Below are positions 44,671-51,869 of a DNA stretch of 57,589 nucleotides, piece after piece (the first letter of the stretch is position 1; each line of letters starts with the position of its first letter). The stretch lies in contig JADGEO010000023.1 of NCBI GenBank assembly GCA_016744335.1, forward strand, positions 1 through 57,589, in the 5' to 3' direction. The notes under the pieces are model-generated. The model worked only from the letters and a program-made list of their open reading frames with translations, was not told the origin of the DNA and did not search any database. A program made the translations under genes and the position numbers. The DNA comes from Anaerolineales bacterium (GTDB lineage Bacteria > Chloroflexota > Anaerolineae > Anaerolineales > Villigracilaceae).

Positions 44671-45366
44671 CTATGCCACTCCAAGCGCGCCATTCACCGT
44701 ATTAATCTCAGCTTTCGTAATTTGTGCATTCTTTGCTTCTTTACGAATAAAAGATTTCAATTGCTTCAAGTGCATAGTTGGCACAGGTGCATCTTCTGCC
44801 AAAACATTCGCAGAATTGCTGGTAAAGATAATTGCCGCATTGATATTTGGAATTTCTTCCTCAGACATCGATTTTTTAAGTGTTTTAATTAATTTATCTT
44901 TCTGAACGCCAGCGTCTAAATCGGGACGACTTATATTTCCTTGACCGAAAAGACGCATATAACTTTGGGTAAATCCGCCACCTTTTAATTTCCATTTTTT
45001 CCCGTCATACGAAACATCGCCATGCTGGTGAAAAGGGAGAAGTAGCCAAATGCCAGCAGGACCAATAAGCAAGTTGGGTACAGGGCTTGAGTAATGGTAA
45101 ATTGTGTAGGTATTCTTTAATCCTTTTAGCCCAGTATCTAGTAATTCATCGGGGCGGGGACTGCGACCAAAGCGATTGCCCAGAGAAATACCAACTTGCG
45201 AGAGGACAAATCCTACTAAAAGAGCCACTACCGAAAGGGTGAAATACTCTGGTTTACTGAACGAGATATACATTCCACTGCCAAGGACAAATAAAGAAGA
45301 CAGGCTTGTCACTTGGCTGATTGTGCTATTTCGTTTGATTAGTTTTTCGTTACTGATTATTTTCAT
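44671..45366 (-). CDS. membrane protein with a NERD-like domain
   Basis: A 231-residue protein with two TM helices (about 22-40 and 45-68) and a cytoplasmic region from about 80 that looks like a NERD nuclease-related domain: HYSSPVPNLLIGPAGIWLL, then DGKKWKLKGGG and AAIIFTSNSANV. The Asp/Glu-x-Lys catalytic signature is not obvious, so nuclease activity is unsure. AAGGAT precedes ATG. Its stop abuts a family C repeat. Confidence 0.65.
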   Translation of the reverse strand: MKIISNEKLIKRNSTISQVTSLSSLFVLGSGMYISFSKPEYFTLSVVALLVGFVLSQVGISLGNRFGRSPRPDELLDTGLKGLKNTYTIYHYSSPVPNLLIGPAGIWLLLPFHQHGDVSYDGKKWKLKGGGFTQSYMRLFGQGNISRPDLDAGVQKDKLIKTLKKSMSEEEIPNINAAIIFTSNSANVLAEDAPVPTMHLKQLKSFIRKEAKNAQITKAEINTVNGALGVA

Positions 45367-45426
45367 GTTTTATCCTTGTTGAAATATCTGAAGAGATGTT
45401 TTTAAAAGTTTATGTGTCAGGGGGTG

Positions 45427-46611
45427 TCAGGGTGATTGAGCACACCGAAATCCAAGATTGGCATCTGTAATACTAGGCTTGCTTCCTTCACGGAAGGCAG
45501 AGAGAAGTGCTTTTTCATCAGCGGTACTCCAAGAACCACCACGCATCATACGGTAAGTTCCTGAACTGGGACCCTTTGGGTTTTTATAAGGTGAATCTAA
45601 ATAATAGCTTTCTCCATACCAATCGGCTACCCATTCCCAAACATTGCCAGCCATGTCGTATGTTCCATAAAAGCTCGAGCTTGCATTGTAAGTCATCACA
45701 GGGGATGTGTCGCTATAGCCGTCATCATAATTGATATTTTTTGGTTCAATGGCGCAATTAAAGTCACAAAAGTTAGCATTACTTCCAATGAAATCATCAC
45801 CCCAGGAATAATTTGTTTTTGTTAGACTTTCTTCATTCCAACTTGATGATTTTTCCCATTCCGCTTCAGTTGGCAAGCGTCTTCCTGCCCAGATACAATA
45901 GGCATTGGCATTTTCCCAAGAGACATGGATCACTGGGTAATTATCGAACTCAGAATTGGCGTAATAGCGTTCGCGTGTATATGAATTTCTTTTATTGGGA
46001 GCTTCACATGCTCCTACTTCGACGCATTGACTATACATGGCATTTGTTATCTCTGTTTGATCAATCCAAAAAGCATCTAAATAAACAGGGTGAAGGGGAC
46101 TTTCAACGTTATATTGCTCTTCGCTCCCCATTTGAAATTCTCCTTCTGATATATATATAAGAGTCATCCCGTCTTTAGGTGCAGATATTATGCTCCCGAT
46201 ACCATAGGAAGGGGTTGGTGTTGCGGTTGGAGGAAGTAATGCTATTGTCGGAGCTTTTGTGGCAGCTGGACGCAAAAAATTGAATGTTCCAGGGACAAAG
46301 AAAAATAAACTTAAAAGAATAATTATTACAAGTATGACGCCACCACCAACAAAAAGAAACATTAGGCGTCCTCTTTGGTACTGTTTTGATGTTTTTGTCA
46401 TTTGTCTGTCATAGGCTTGCCGTTTTTTCTCATTTCCTAATACAGCATATACTCGATTTATTTGATGTAATTTTTCTTCAGCTACTTTTTTATCTTCAGG
46501 TGACGTGAACTTATCTAGATGCCAAGCCTGAGACCAAAAACTATATTTCCTTTGAATTTGTTCTTGCGTTGCAGTTGGCGGAACGTCTAGAATTTTATAA
46601 TAATTTATCAT
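45427..46611 (-). CDS. J-domain-TM-FGE-sulfatase domain fusion
   Basis: The start at MINYYKILDV follows AAAAGGAG. The 394-residue protein has an N-terminal DnaJ domain (1-70) in which the HPD motif is HLD (31-33), a TM helix (83-107), a Pro/Thr-rich linker, and a formylglycine-generating-enzyme-like domain (about 145-394) with EGEFQMGS, DQTEITNAMY, RRLPTEAEWEK and AGNVWEWVAD. The catalytic Cys pair near the end of true FGE is absent. So it looks like an anchored sensor or binding protein rather than an active FGE. The loss of HPD means it may not stimulate DnaK. No DnaK gene is near. Confidence 0.85.
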   Translation of the reverse strand: MINYYKILDVPPTATQEQIQRKYSFWSQAWHLDKFTSPEDKKVAEEKLHQINRVYAVLGNEKKRQAYDRQMTKTSKQYQRGRLMFLFVGGGVILVIIILLSLFFFVPGTFNFLRPAATKAPTIALLPPTATPTPSYGIGSIISAPKDGMTLIYISEGEFQMGSEEQYNVESPLHPVYLDAFWIDQTEITNAMYSQCVEVGACEAPNKRNSYTRERYYANSEFDNYPVIHVSWENANAYCIWAGRRLPTEAEWEKSSSWNEESLTKTNYSWGDDFIGSNANFCDFNCAIEPKNINYDDGYSDTSPVMTYNASSSFYGTYDMAGNVWEWVADWYGESYYLDSPYKNPKGPSSGTYRMMRGGSWSTADEKALLSAFREGSKPSITDANLGFRCAQSP

Positions 46612-46641
46612 TGAAACTCCTTTTCCAGTTTTAGGAAAAAG

Positions 46642-46661
46642 CCAAAGTCTGGAGACTTTGG
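46642..46661 (-). terminator. stem-loop with short T-run before the J-domain gene
   Basis: CCAAAGTCT / AGACTTTGG arms with a 2-nt centre, followed on the minus strand by CTTTTTCC. It lies about 30 nt upstream of the start codon and could stop read-through from pncC or attenuate the gene. Confidence 0.45.
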
Positions 46662-46731
46662 ACTCCCTTTCTGCGAAGAAATTTATCATTTACTTTGGAA
46701 CCATTACCCAAAAGAGTTTGTTGGGAATAGG

Positions 46732-46772
46732 CTAGAAGAGCTCGTTCCCTTGAAAGGAGCGGGTTCTTCTAG
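46732..46772. repeat. dispersed palindrome, family A copy 4
   Basis: A 41-nt hairpin with outer arms CTAGAAGA / TCTTCTAG and centre TTGAA; three of the four arm differences are G-U compatible in RNA. It starts 11 nt past the pncC stop. Confidence 0.87.
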
Positions 46773-46783
46773 CTGCTGAAATT

Positions 46784-47284
46784 TTACGCCACATCTAAAT
46801 CGCGCTCTCCTTGTAGATACTCTAAAAGCATTTCTAAAACAGCGTTAGCGGAGAAGGCTTTGTTTTGGGCGCGGTCGCCATCCCAGCAGAAGTGACGCGA
46901 CCAAGTTCCATCAGCGGCGGCAAGTCCAATCCAGATTGTGCCGACTGGTTTGTCGGGTAATCCACCGCCGGGACCAGCAATCCCGCTGACGCTGAGTCCG
47001 ATGTCGGCTTTTAGAGCATCCCGCACCCCTTTAGCCATTTCTAAAACGACTTCTTGGCTGACCGCGCCATGTGCTTTTAGCGTATCCCAAGAAACATGAA
47101 GCCATTTTACTTTCGCTTCATAGGCATAGGCAGTGATACTGCCCAAATAATAGGCAGAAGAGCCGGGTAAATTGGTAATGCGGTGTCCAATTAGACCGCC
47201 CGTGCATGATTCTGCAAAAACAACTTTTTGCCCGCGTTCTGTGAGAATTTGGGCAATTTCTAGTTCGAGAGTTTGTGTTTTCAT
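46784..47284 (-). CDS. pncC: nicotinamide-nucleotide amidohydrolase (CinA C-terminal type)
   Basis: A 166-residue stand-alone CinA C-terminal domain with AESCTGGLIGHRIT (Ser and Lys region), GSSAYYLGSITAYA and SGIAGPGGGLPDKPVGTIWIG. It deamidates NMN to NaMN in pyridine nucleotide recycling. A TATAAT box ends 8 nt before ATG and there is no Shine-Dalgarno, so it is probably translated from a leaderless mRNA. Confidence 0.93.
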   Translation of the reverse strand: MKTQTLELEIAQILTERGQKVVFAESCTGGLIGHRITNLPGSSAYYLGSITAYAYEAKVKWLHVSWDTLKAHGAVSQEVVLEMAKGVRDALKADIGLSVSGIAGPGGGLPDKPVGTIWIGLAAADGTWSRHFCWDGDRAQNKAFSANAVLEMLLEYLQGERDLDVA

Positions 47285-47292
47285 AATAAGGT

Positions 47293-47298
47293 ATTATA
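47293..47298 (-). promoter_or_regulatory. -10 box of pncC
   Basis: TATAAT, 8 nt before the pncC ATG. The -35 would fall in the terminator at 47303-47340 and is not clear. Confidence 0.6.
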
Positions 47299-47302
47299 AA
47301 GC

Positions 47303-47340
47303 AAAAAGCCTCTTGTCTTCAACGACAAGAGGCTTTTTTT
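47303..47340 (-). terminator. intrinsic terminator after the Yip1 gene
   Basis: A 15-bp stem AAAAAGCCTCTTGTC / GACAAGAGGCTTTTT with a 6-nt loop, 14 nt past the stop of the Yip1-like gene on the minus strand, with a T-run. Confidence 0.88.
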
Positions 47341-47353
47341 GAGAAGTTAAATT

Positions 47354-48094
47354 TTAGTAAAGACCAGAGTTGATTTCGTTGAAAACTTCGCCCATAGTGG
47401 ATGCCATAAGTGTGCCAAAAAGGACGGCACAGCAACATAGGATGATGAACATGAGTAAGCCTGGAAGCATTACCGCGCCAACAGCTTTGCCCGTGTCTAA
47501 ATTGTTAACAGCCTGAACAGCAAGGACTTGAAGGACTATTTGGTATATAACAAGACCTAATGAGATAAAACCAAAGCATAAGCCAACAAAGGGAATGGCA
47601 GATAATAGAGCCAACCCACCAGAGACGACGGCAACAGGGACAAGAATTACTGAAAAACTATAAAATAGTTTTTCAAAAGTGCCGGTGCCACCAAAAAGTT
47701 TAGCCGCCCACTGAACGAGAGCAACGCCAATCATGAAAAAGAAAACGCCAAAGGCGGCGGCAAAGGGGATTGTGCAGAGCAAGGTGATAAAGCTTGCCGA
47801 AGCGCCTGCTCCAGCATCTAGCAGAGGGGCAAGGTCTGGAGGCAAAAAATCTTTTAATACATCTGCCTGTGTGCTGAAGCTAATCATTTGCGCGATAGAT
47901 GTTAGGAAAGAGGAGAGCAATATTCCGACAAATGCCCACAAAACCCCTTTCCCCATTGTGGCGTCTGGGTGGGTGGCAATTTGATAAAAGGTTTCTTTAT
48001 TTGGTTTGGTTATTATGGCAATAAATATTTCCATTATTGTCATATCTGCACTAGGGGGAGGGGCATCATTAAGATATTCCATTTCATCAGACAT
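47354..48094 (-). CDS. Yip1-domain membrane protein
   Basis: A 246-residue protein with a 35-residue soluble N-terminus and five TM helices. FYQIATHPDATMGKGVLWAF before the first helix and GGTGTFEKLFYSFS between helices are typical of bacterial YIP1-family proteins, whose role is not known. AAGGAG precedes ATG. It is divergent from uvrC (93 bp between starts) and ended by the terminator at 47303. Confidence 0.8.
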   Translation of the reverse strand: MSDEMEYLNDAPPPSADMTIMEIFIAIITKPNKETFYQIATHPDATMGKGVLWAFVGILLSSFLTSIAQMISFSTQADVLKDFLPPDLAPLLDAGAGASASFITLLCTIPFAAAFGVFFFMIGVALVQWAAKLFGGTGTFEKLFYSFSVILVPVAVVSGGLALLSAIPFVGLCFGFISLGLVIYQIVLQVLAVQAVNNLDTGKAVGAVMLPGLLMFIILCCCAVLFGTLMASTMGEVFNEINSGLY

Positions 48095-48174
48095 AGGAAA
48101 GCTCCTTATATAAGTTGGATAAGCATTGAACTATTGTAGATGATTAGAGACAAAAGTCAAGCCTAAATTCGTGC

Positions 48175-48180
48175 TAAAAT
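48175..48180 (+). promoter_or_regulatory. -10 box of uvrC
   Basis: TAAAAT followed by 7 nt and the uvrC ATG, with no ribosome site; another likely leaderless start. The -35 is not clear. Confidence 0.55.
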
Positions 48181-48187
48181 ACTCTCT

Positions 48188-50053
48188 ATGCAAGCATTTG
48201 ACCACCTCCAACAAATACTTACCACCCTTCCCGATAAACCCGGCTGTTATTTAATGAAAAATGCCGAGGGGAAAATTATCTATATCGGCAAAGCGATTAA
48301 TCTCAAAAATCGCGTTCGCTCTTATTTTCATGCCAGTGCGGGGCATAATCGCAAAACGCGCCGTTTGGTACAAGAAATTGCCAATATCGAGTGGATTGTA
48401 GTCGGCTCAGAACTCGAAGCTCTCATCCTCGAGATGAACCTCATCAAGCGGCATCGTCCCCGCTTTAACGTGCGCCTTAAAGATGATAAACGTTACCCAT
48501 ATATCAAAGTTCATTGGCAAGACGATTTCCCCAAAGTGACCGTTACCCGCCAGTTACGTAAAAAAGATGGCGCGCGTTATTTTGGTCCTTATACCTCTGT
48601 TTGGGCAGTTCACCAGACATTAGATTTGCTTCGTAGAATCTTCCCTTACTTGACTTGTAACCGCGAAATCACTGGGATGGATAAAAGAGCCTGCCTCTAC
48701 CGTGACATCAACTTGTGTAGCGCACCCTGTACAGGGGATGCGACAAAAGACGAATACCGCCAAATGATCGCCGACCTGATGCAGTTTCTGGATGGACGCA
48801 CTGACCCCATCGTCAAACGCTTAGAAGCAGAAATGCTCAAAGCCTCTGCCGAACTGCGTTACGAAAAAGCCGCCACGATACGCGACCAAATCAACGCCAT
48901 CGAAAAAGTGGTCGAAAAGCAAAAAGTGATTACGAAAAAGCAAATTGATTCAGATGTAATCGCGATGGCACGTGAAGATGGCGATGCCTGTGTACAAATC
49001 TTTTTTATTAGAGCAGGCAAAATGATTGGGCGTGAATACTTTATGCTCGAAGGCACAGAAGATGATGCCGACGAAGCGGTGATGTCGCAATTTGTGAAGC
49101 AATTTTATACAGAAGCGGCAAATATCCCCGCTGAGGTTTTGTTGCCAAAAGAAATTGAAGAAGCGCATATCATCAAGCAATGGCTAAATACCAAGCGCGG
49201 CGGTAGAAAAGTGCAAATGCGTGTGCCAAGACGTGGACAATCACGTCAATTGGTGCAAATGGCATCTGAAAATGCGGCGGAAACCTTAAAATCATTAAGA
49301 GCGCAATGGCAAGCGGATGCGCATAAACAGGAACAATCACTAACCGATTTGAAAGAAGCCTTGAACTTAAAGGAGCCGCCAAACCGCATTGAGTGTTATG
49401 ATATTTCTCATACGCAAGGAGTTGCCACGGTTGGGAGCATGGTCGTTTTTACGCAAGGCGTACCAGATAAAAAATTATATAGACGATTTAATGTGAGAAG
49501 TGTGACAGGGCCCGATGACTTCGCCAGTATGGAAGAAGTTTTGCGGCGCAGATTTAAACGTTGGCAATCTGCTCGAGAAACAGCACCCCAGCCCAAATCT
49601 AAGAGCGACGCGTCCTTTTCTTTCCTCCCAGATTTGTTAATCGTAGACGGCGGCAAGGGGCAACTGAGCCGCGCTGTTCAAGTCCTCCAAGATTTTGGTT
49701 TGATGGATAAGGTCTTGGTCGTTGGTTTAGCAAAACGCGAGGAGGAAATCTTTTTCCCCAATCAATCTGAGAGTGTTTTATTGCCGCGTCATTCGCAGGG
49801 ATTTTATTTGGTGCAAAGAATACGTGATGAAGCGCATCGTTTTGCAATCACTACACATCGTAAAAAGCGAAATAAGATAGGTATGGCATCGGTTTTAGAC
49901 TCGGTGCCTGGCATTGGACCTGCAAAACGAAAAGCCCTCTTGCAAGAATTCGGTTCTGTAGATAAGATAAGGCTCGCGAGTGTGGAAGAGTTGACCCTAA
50001 CTAAGGGAATCAATACCGTACTGGCGGAGACAATTAAGGCGAGTTTGGCATGA
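48188..50053 (+). CDS. uvrC: excinuclease ABC subunit C
   Basis: A 621-residue nuclease of nucleotide excision repair, of normal length. N-terminal GIY-YIG domain (GCYLMKN, IIYIGKAINLKNRVRSYF), Cys-containing region, UVR/UvrB-binding motif (LRYEKAATIRDQI, around residue 225), RNase H-like C-terminal nuclease (ECYDISHTQG, LLIVDGGKGQLS) and paired helix-hairpin-helix motifs (SVPGIGPAKRKALL). It cuts both sides of a lesion after UvrA/UvrB loading. It overlaps the receiver gene by 4 nt. Confidence 0.97.
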   Translation: MQAFDHLQQILTTLPDKPGCYLMKNAEGKIIYIGKAINLKNRVRSYFHASAGHNRKTRRLVQEIANIEWIVVGSELEALILEMNLIKRHRPRFNVRLKDDKRYPYIKVHWQDDFPKVTVTRQLRKKDGARYFGPYTSVWAVHQTLDLLRRIFPYLTCNREITGMDKRACLYRDINLCSAPCTGDATKDEYRQMIADLMQFLDGRTDPIVKRLEAEMLKASAELRYEKAATIRDQINAIEKVVEKQKVITKKQIDSDVIAMAREDGDACVQIFFIRAGKMIGREYFMLEGTEDDADEAVMSQFVKQFYTEAANIPAEVLLPKEIEEAHIIKQWLNTKRGGRKVQMRVPRRGQSRQLVQMASENAAETLKSLRAQWQADAHKQEQSLTDLKEALNLKEPPNRIECYDISHTQGVATVGSMVVFTQGVPDKKLYRRFNVRSVTGPDDFASMEEVLRRRFKRWQSARETAPQPKSKSDASFSFLPDLLIVDGGKGQLSRAVQVLQDFGLMDKVLVVGLAKREEEIFFPNQSESVLLPRHSQGFYLVQRIRDEAHRFAITTHRKKRNKIGMASVLDSVPGIGPAKRKALLQEFGSVDKIRLASVEELTLTKGINTVLAETIKASLA

Positions 50054-50424
50054 AAAATATCTGGATAGTCGATGATGACGAAGAAATGCTTCGAGCAATG
50101 GATTTAATGCTTAAAATGCTTGATTTTAATACGCGCTTTTTTATGCACGCCCGCCCAACGGCTGAGGCTTTGCTCGCAGGAGAAAAACCAGATGTAATTT
50201 TGCTCGATATCAATATGCCCGAAGTCTCTGGTTTAGATGTGCTCGAATTTATTCGGCGAAATGAGAAATGGGATAAAGTGTCTATTGTGATGCTCTCTAC
50301 CGAAGCCGCAGATATAACGGTTGATAGGGCTTTGTCTTTAGGGGCAGATGGATATGTGACCAAGCCTGTGATGATTGATGAGTTGAAAAACGAATTAGAC
50401 AGTGCAATGGAAAAACGACTTTAA
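50050..50424 (+). CDS. single-domain response regulator
   Basis: A 124-residue receiver. IVDDDEE near the start, acceptor Asp in LLDINMP, Thr/Ser switch in MLSTEA, and Lys in VTKP. No output domain. The ATG overlaps the uvrC stop (ATGA), so it is made together with UvrC, an unusual coupling of a repair nuclease to a signalling domain. Its kinase is not in this cluster. Confidence 0.93.
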   Translation: MKNIWIVDDDEEMLRAMDLMLKMLDFNTRFFMHARPTAEALLAGEKPDVILLDINMPEVSGLDVLEFIRRNEKWDKVSIVMLSTEAADITVDRALSLGADGYVTKPVMIDELKNELDSAMEKRL

Positions 50425-50448
50425 AGTTTGATATTAGGGTCGAAGAAT

Positions 50449-50474
50449 GTAGCGCAAGATTTATCTTGTATTAG
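50449..50474. repeat. small hairpin repeat, family B copy 2
   Basis: GCGCAAGATTTATCTTG plus flanks; 22-23 of 26 positions match the copy at 57460. It lies 25 nt after the receiver gene stop. Confidence 0.7.
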
Positions 50475-50494
50475 AAATTATCTAAGAGGAAAGA

Positions 50495-50644
50495 ATGGCA
50501 AAGAAAAAAAAGAAAAGCAAGAAAACGCAACCCCAAAAAGAATCTGTCTATAAAGCGCGTCAAGCAAAGAAGATGCGAGTTATTGTAGCGGTAGTTTCTG
50601 TAATTATTGTTCTTTCAATGGCTCTGTCGGCGTTACAAATATAG
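50495..50644 (+). CDS. 49-residue single-pass membrane protein
   Basis: A small gene with AAGAGGAAAG before ATG and TAG at 50642. The N-terminal half is strongly basic (eight Lys in the first ten residues) and the C-terminal part is one TM helix (MRVIVAVVSVIIVLSMALSAL). Such Lys-rich short proteins with one helix recur in Chloroflexi next to housekeeping genes; the function is unknown. By the positive-inside rule the N-terminus stays in the cytoplasm. It lies between the receiver gene and prfA. Confidence 0.7.
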   Translation: MAKKKKKSKKTQPQKESVYKARQAKKMRVIVAVVSVIIVLSMALSALQI

Positions 50645-50727
50645 GGAAAGATATTTACATAAAGGTTTTCTAAGATTTTTTTCTTTCTGCTTTCTTAGTG
50701 ACTTTTCTGTTTGTACATAGGATTATT

Positions 50728-51792
50728 ATGCTTGAAAAATTAGCTGGTATAGAAAAACATTACACTGCATTAAATGATGAGCTAATGCAGGTTGGCGATG
50801 ATTATCTGCGCGCCGCCGAAATCGGCAAAGAACGTGCTGAAATTGAGCCTGTTGTCGAAAAAGCGCGTGAATATAGAGCGTTGCTTGAGGGCATTGCAGA
50901 AGCTCGTGCGATGATTGAAAACGAAAGCGATAAAGAAATGCTTGAACTTGCCGAAATGGAATTGGCAGAATTAGAACCTCAAATAGAGCCGCTAGAAAAT
51001 AAAATCAAACTTTTGCTTGTTCCTAAAGACCCTCGCGATCATAAAAACGTAATTATGGAAGTCCGCGCGGGTACAGGCGGAGACGAAGCCGCACTTTTTG
51101 CTGCCGATCTTTACCGTATGTATACCCGTTACGCAGAGAATCAAAAATGGAAGACTGAGATTATGTCGCAGAGCAATATCGGCATTGGCGGCGTTAAGGA
51201 AATTACTTTCCTTCTTAAAGGCGATGGCGCATATTCTAAACTCAAATTCGAATCGGGGGTGCATCGCGTTCAGCGTGTACCGAGCACTGAGTCACAGGGG
51301 CGTATTCACACCTCCACAGCCACAGTTGCTGTATTGGCAGAAGTTGAAGAAGTGGATATTAAAATTCCTTCAACAGATATTCGTATTGACGTTTATAAAT
51401 CTGCTGGAGCAGGTGGGCAAAGTGTGCAAAAGAACTCTACTGCTATCCGCATCACGCATGAGCCGAGCGGTATAGTGGTTGCTTGCCAAGATGAACGTTC
51501 ACAGTTGCAAAACAAGCTCCGTGCCATGGCTATTTTAAGAGCCAGACTTTATGAGGCTGAAGAAGAAAAACGCCGCTCCAAAAGAGAAGCTGACCGTCGT
51601 TCACAAGTTGGCACGGGCGAACGCTCTGAAAAAATCCGCACGTATAATTACCCCCAATCACGTGTCACTGATCATCGCATTAATCACTCATCTTATAATT
51701 TGCAAGGTATGATGGAAGGGGATATAGCCGAATTTATTGAAGAGCTAATTACGCGAGATGAGGCTGATCGGCTGGCGGCGGTGAATGAATAA
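50728..51792 (+). CDS. prfA: peptide chain release factor 1
   Basis: The start is set at MLEKLAGIEKHY (AGGA 6 nt upstream); the frame is open ten codons further without a ribosome site. A 354-residue class I release factor with the GAGGQSVQKNSTAIR motif that triggers peptide release and, in domain 2, VPSTESQGRIHTS just before the codon-recognition region, in which the PxT-type tripeptide is read as PSTESQGR. The GGQ glutamine is the target of PrmC at 32192. A strong terminator follows. Confidence 0.96.
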   Translation: MLEKLAGIEKHYTALNDELMQVGDDYLRAAEIGKERAEIEPVVEKAREYRALLEGIAEARAMIENESDKEMLELAEMELAELEPQIEPLENKIKLLLVPKDPRDHKNVIMEVRAGTGGDEAALFAADLYRMYTRYAENQKWKTEIMSQSNIGIGGVKEITFLLKGDGAYSKLKFESGVHRVQRVPSTESQGRIHTSTATVAVLAEVEEVDIKIPSTDIRIDVYKSAGAGGQSVQKNSTAIRITHEPSGIVVACQDERSQLQNKLRAMAILRARLYEAEEEKRRSKREADRRSQVGTGERSEKIRTYNYPQSRVTDHRINHSSYNLQGMMEGDIAEFIEELITRDEADRLAAVNE

Positions 51793-51816
51793 GGGGCACT
51801 GCGCTACAACTTAAAG

Positions 51817-51852
51817 AAAAACGCCGAAGTGATGAAAACTTCGGCGTTTTTT
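51817..51852. terminator. bidirectional intrinsic terminator
   Basis: Stem AAAACGCCGAAGT / ACTTCGGCGTTTT with a 7-nt loop, A-run before and T-run after, between the convergent prfA and GH25 genes. Confidence 0.92.
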
Positions 51853-51869
51853 ATTTGAGCTTTAGGGAG

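Noticed and set aside
45427..46611. True formylglycine-generating enzyme
   Set aside because: The Cys pair needed for catalysis is not present near the C-terminus and no sulfatase gene is adjacent.
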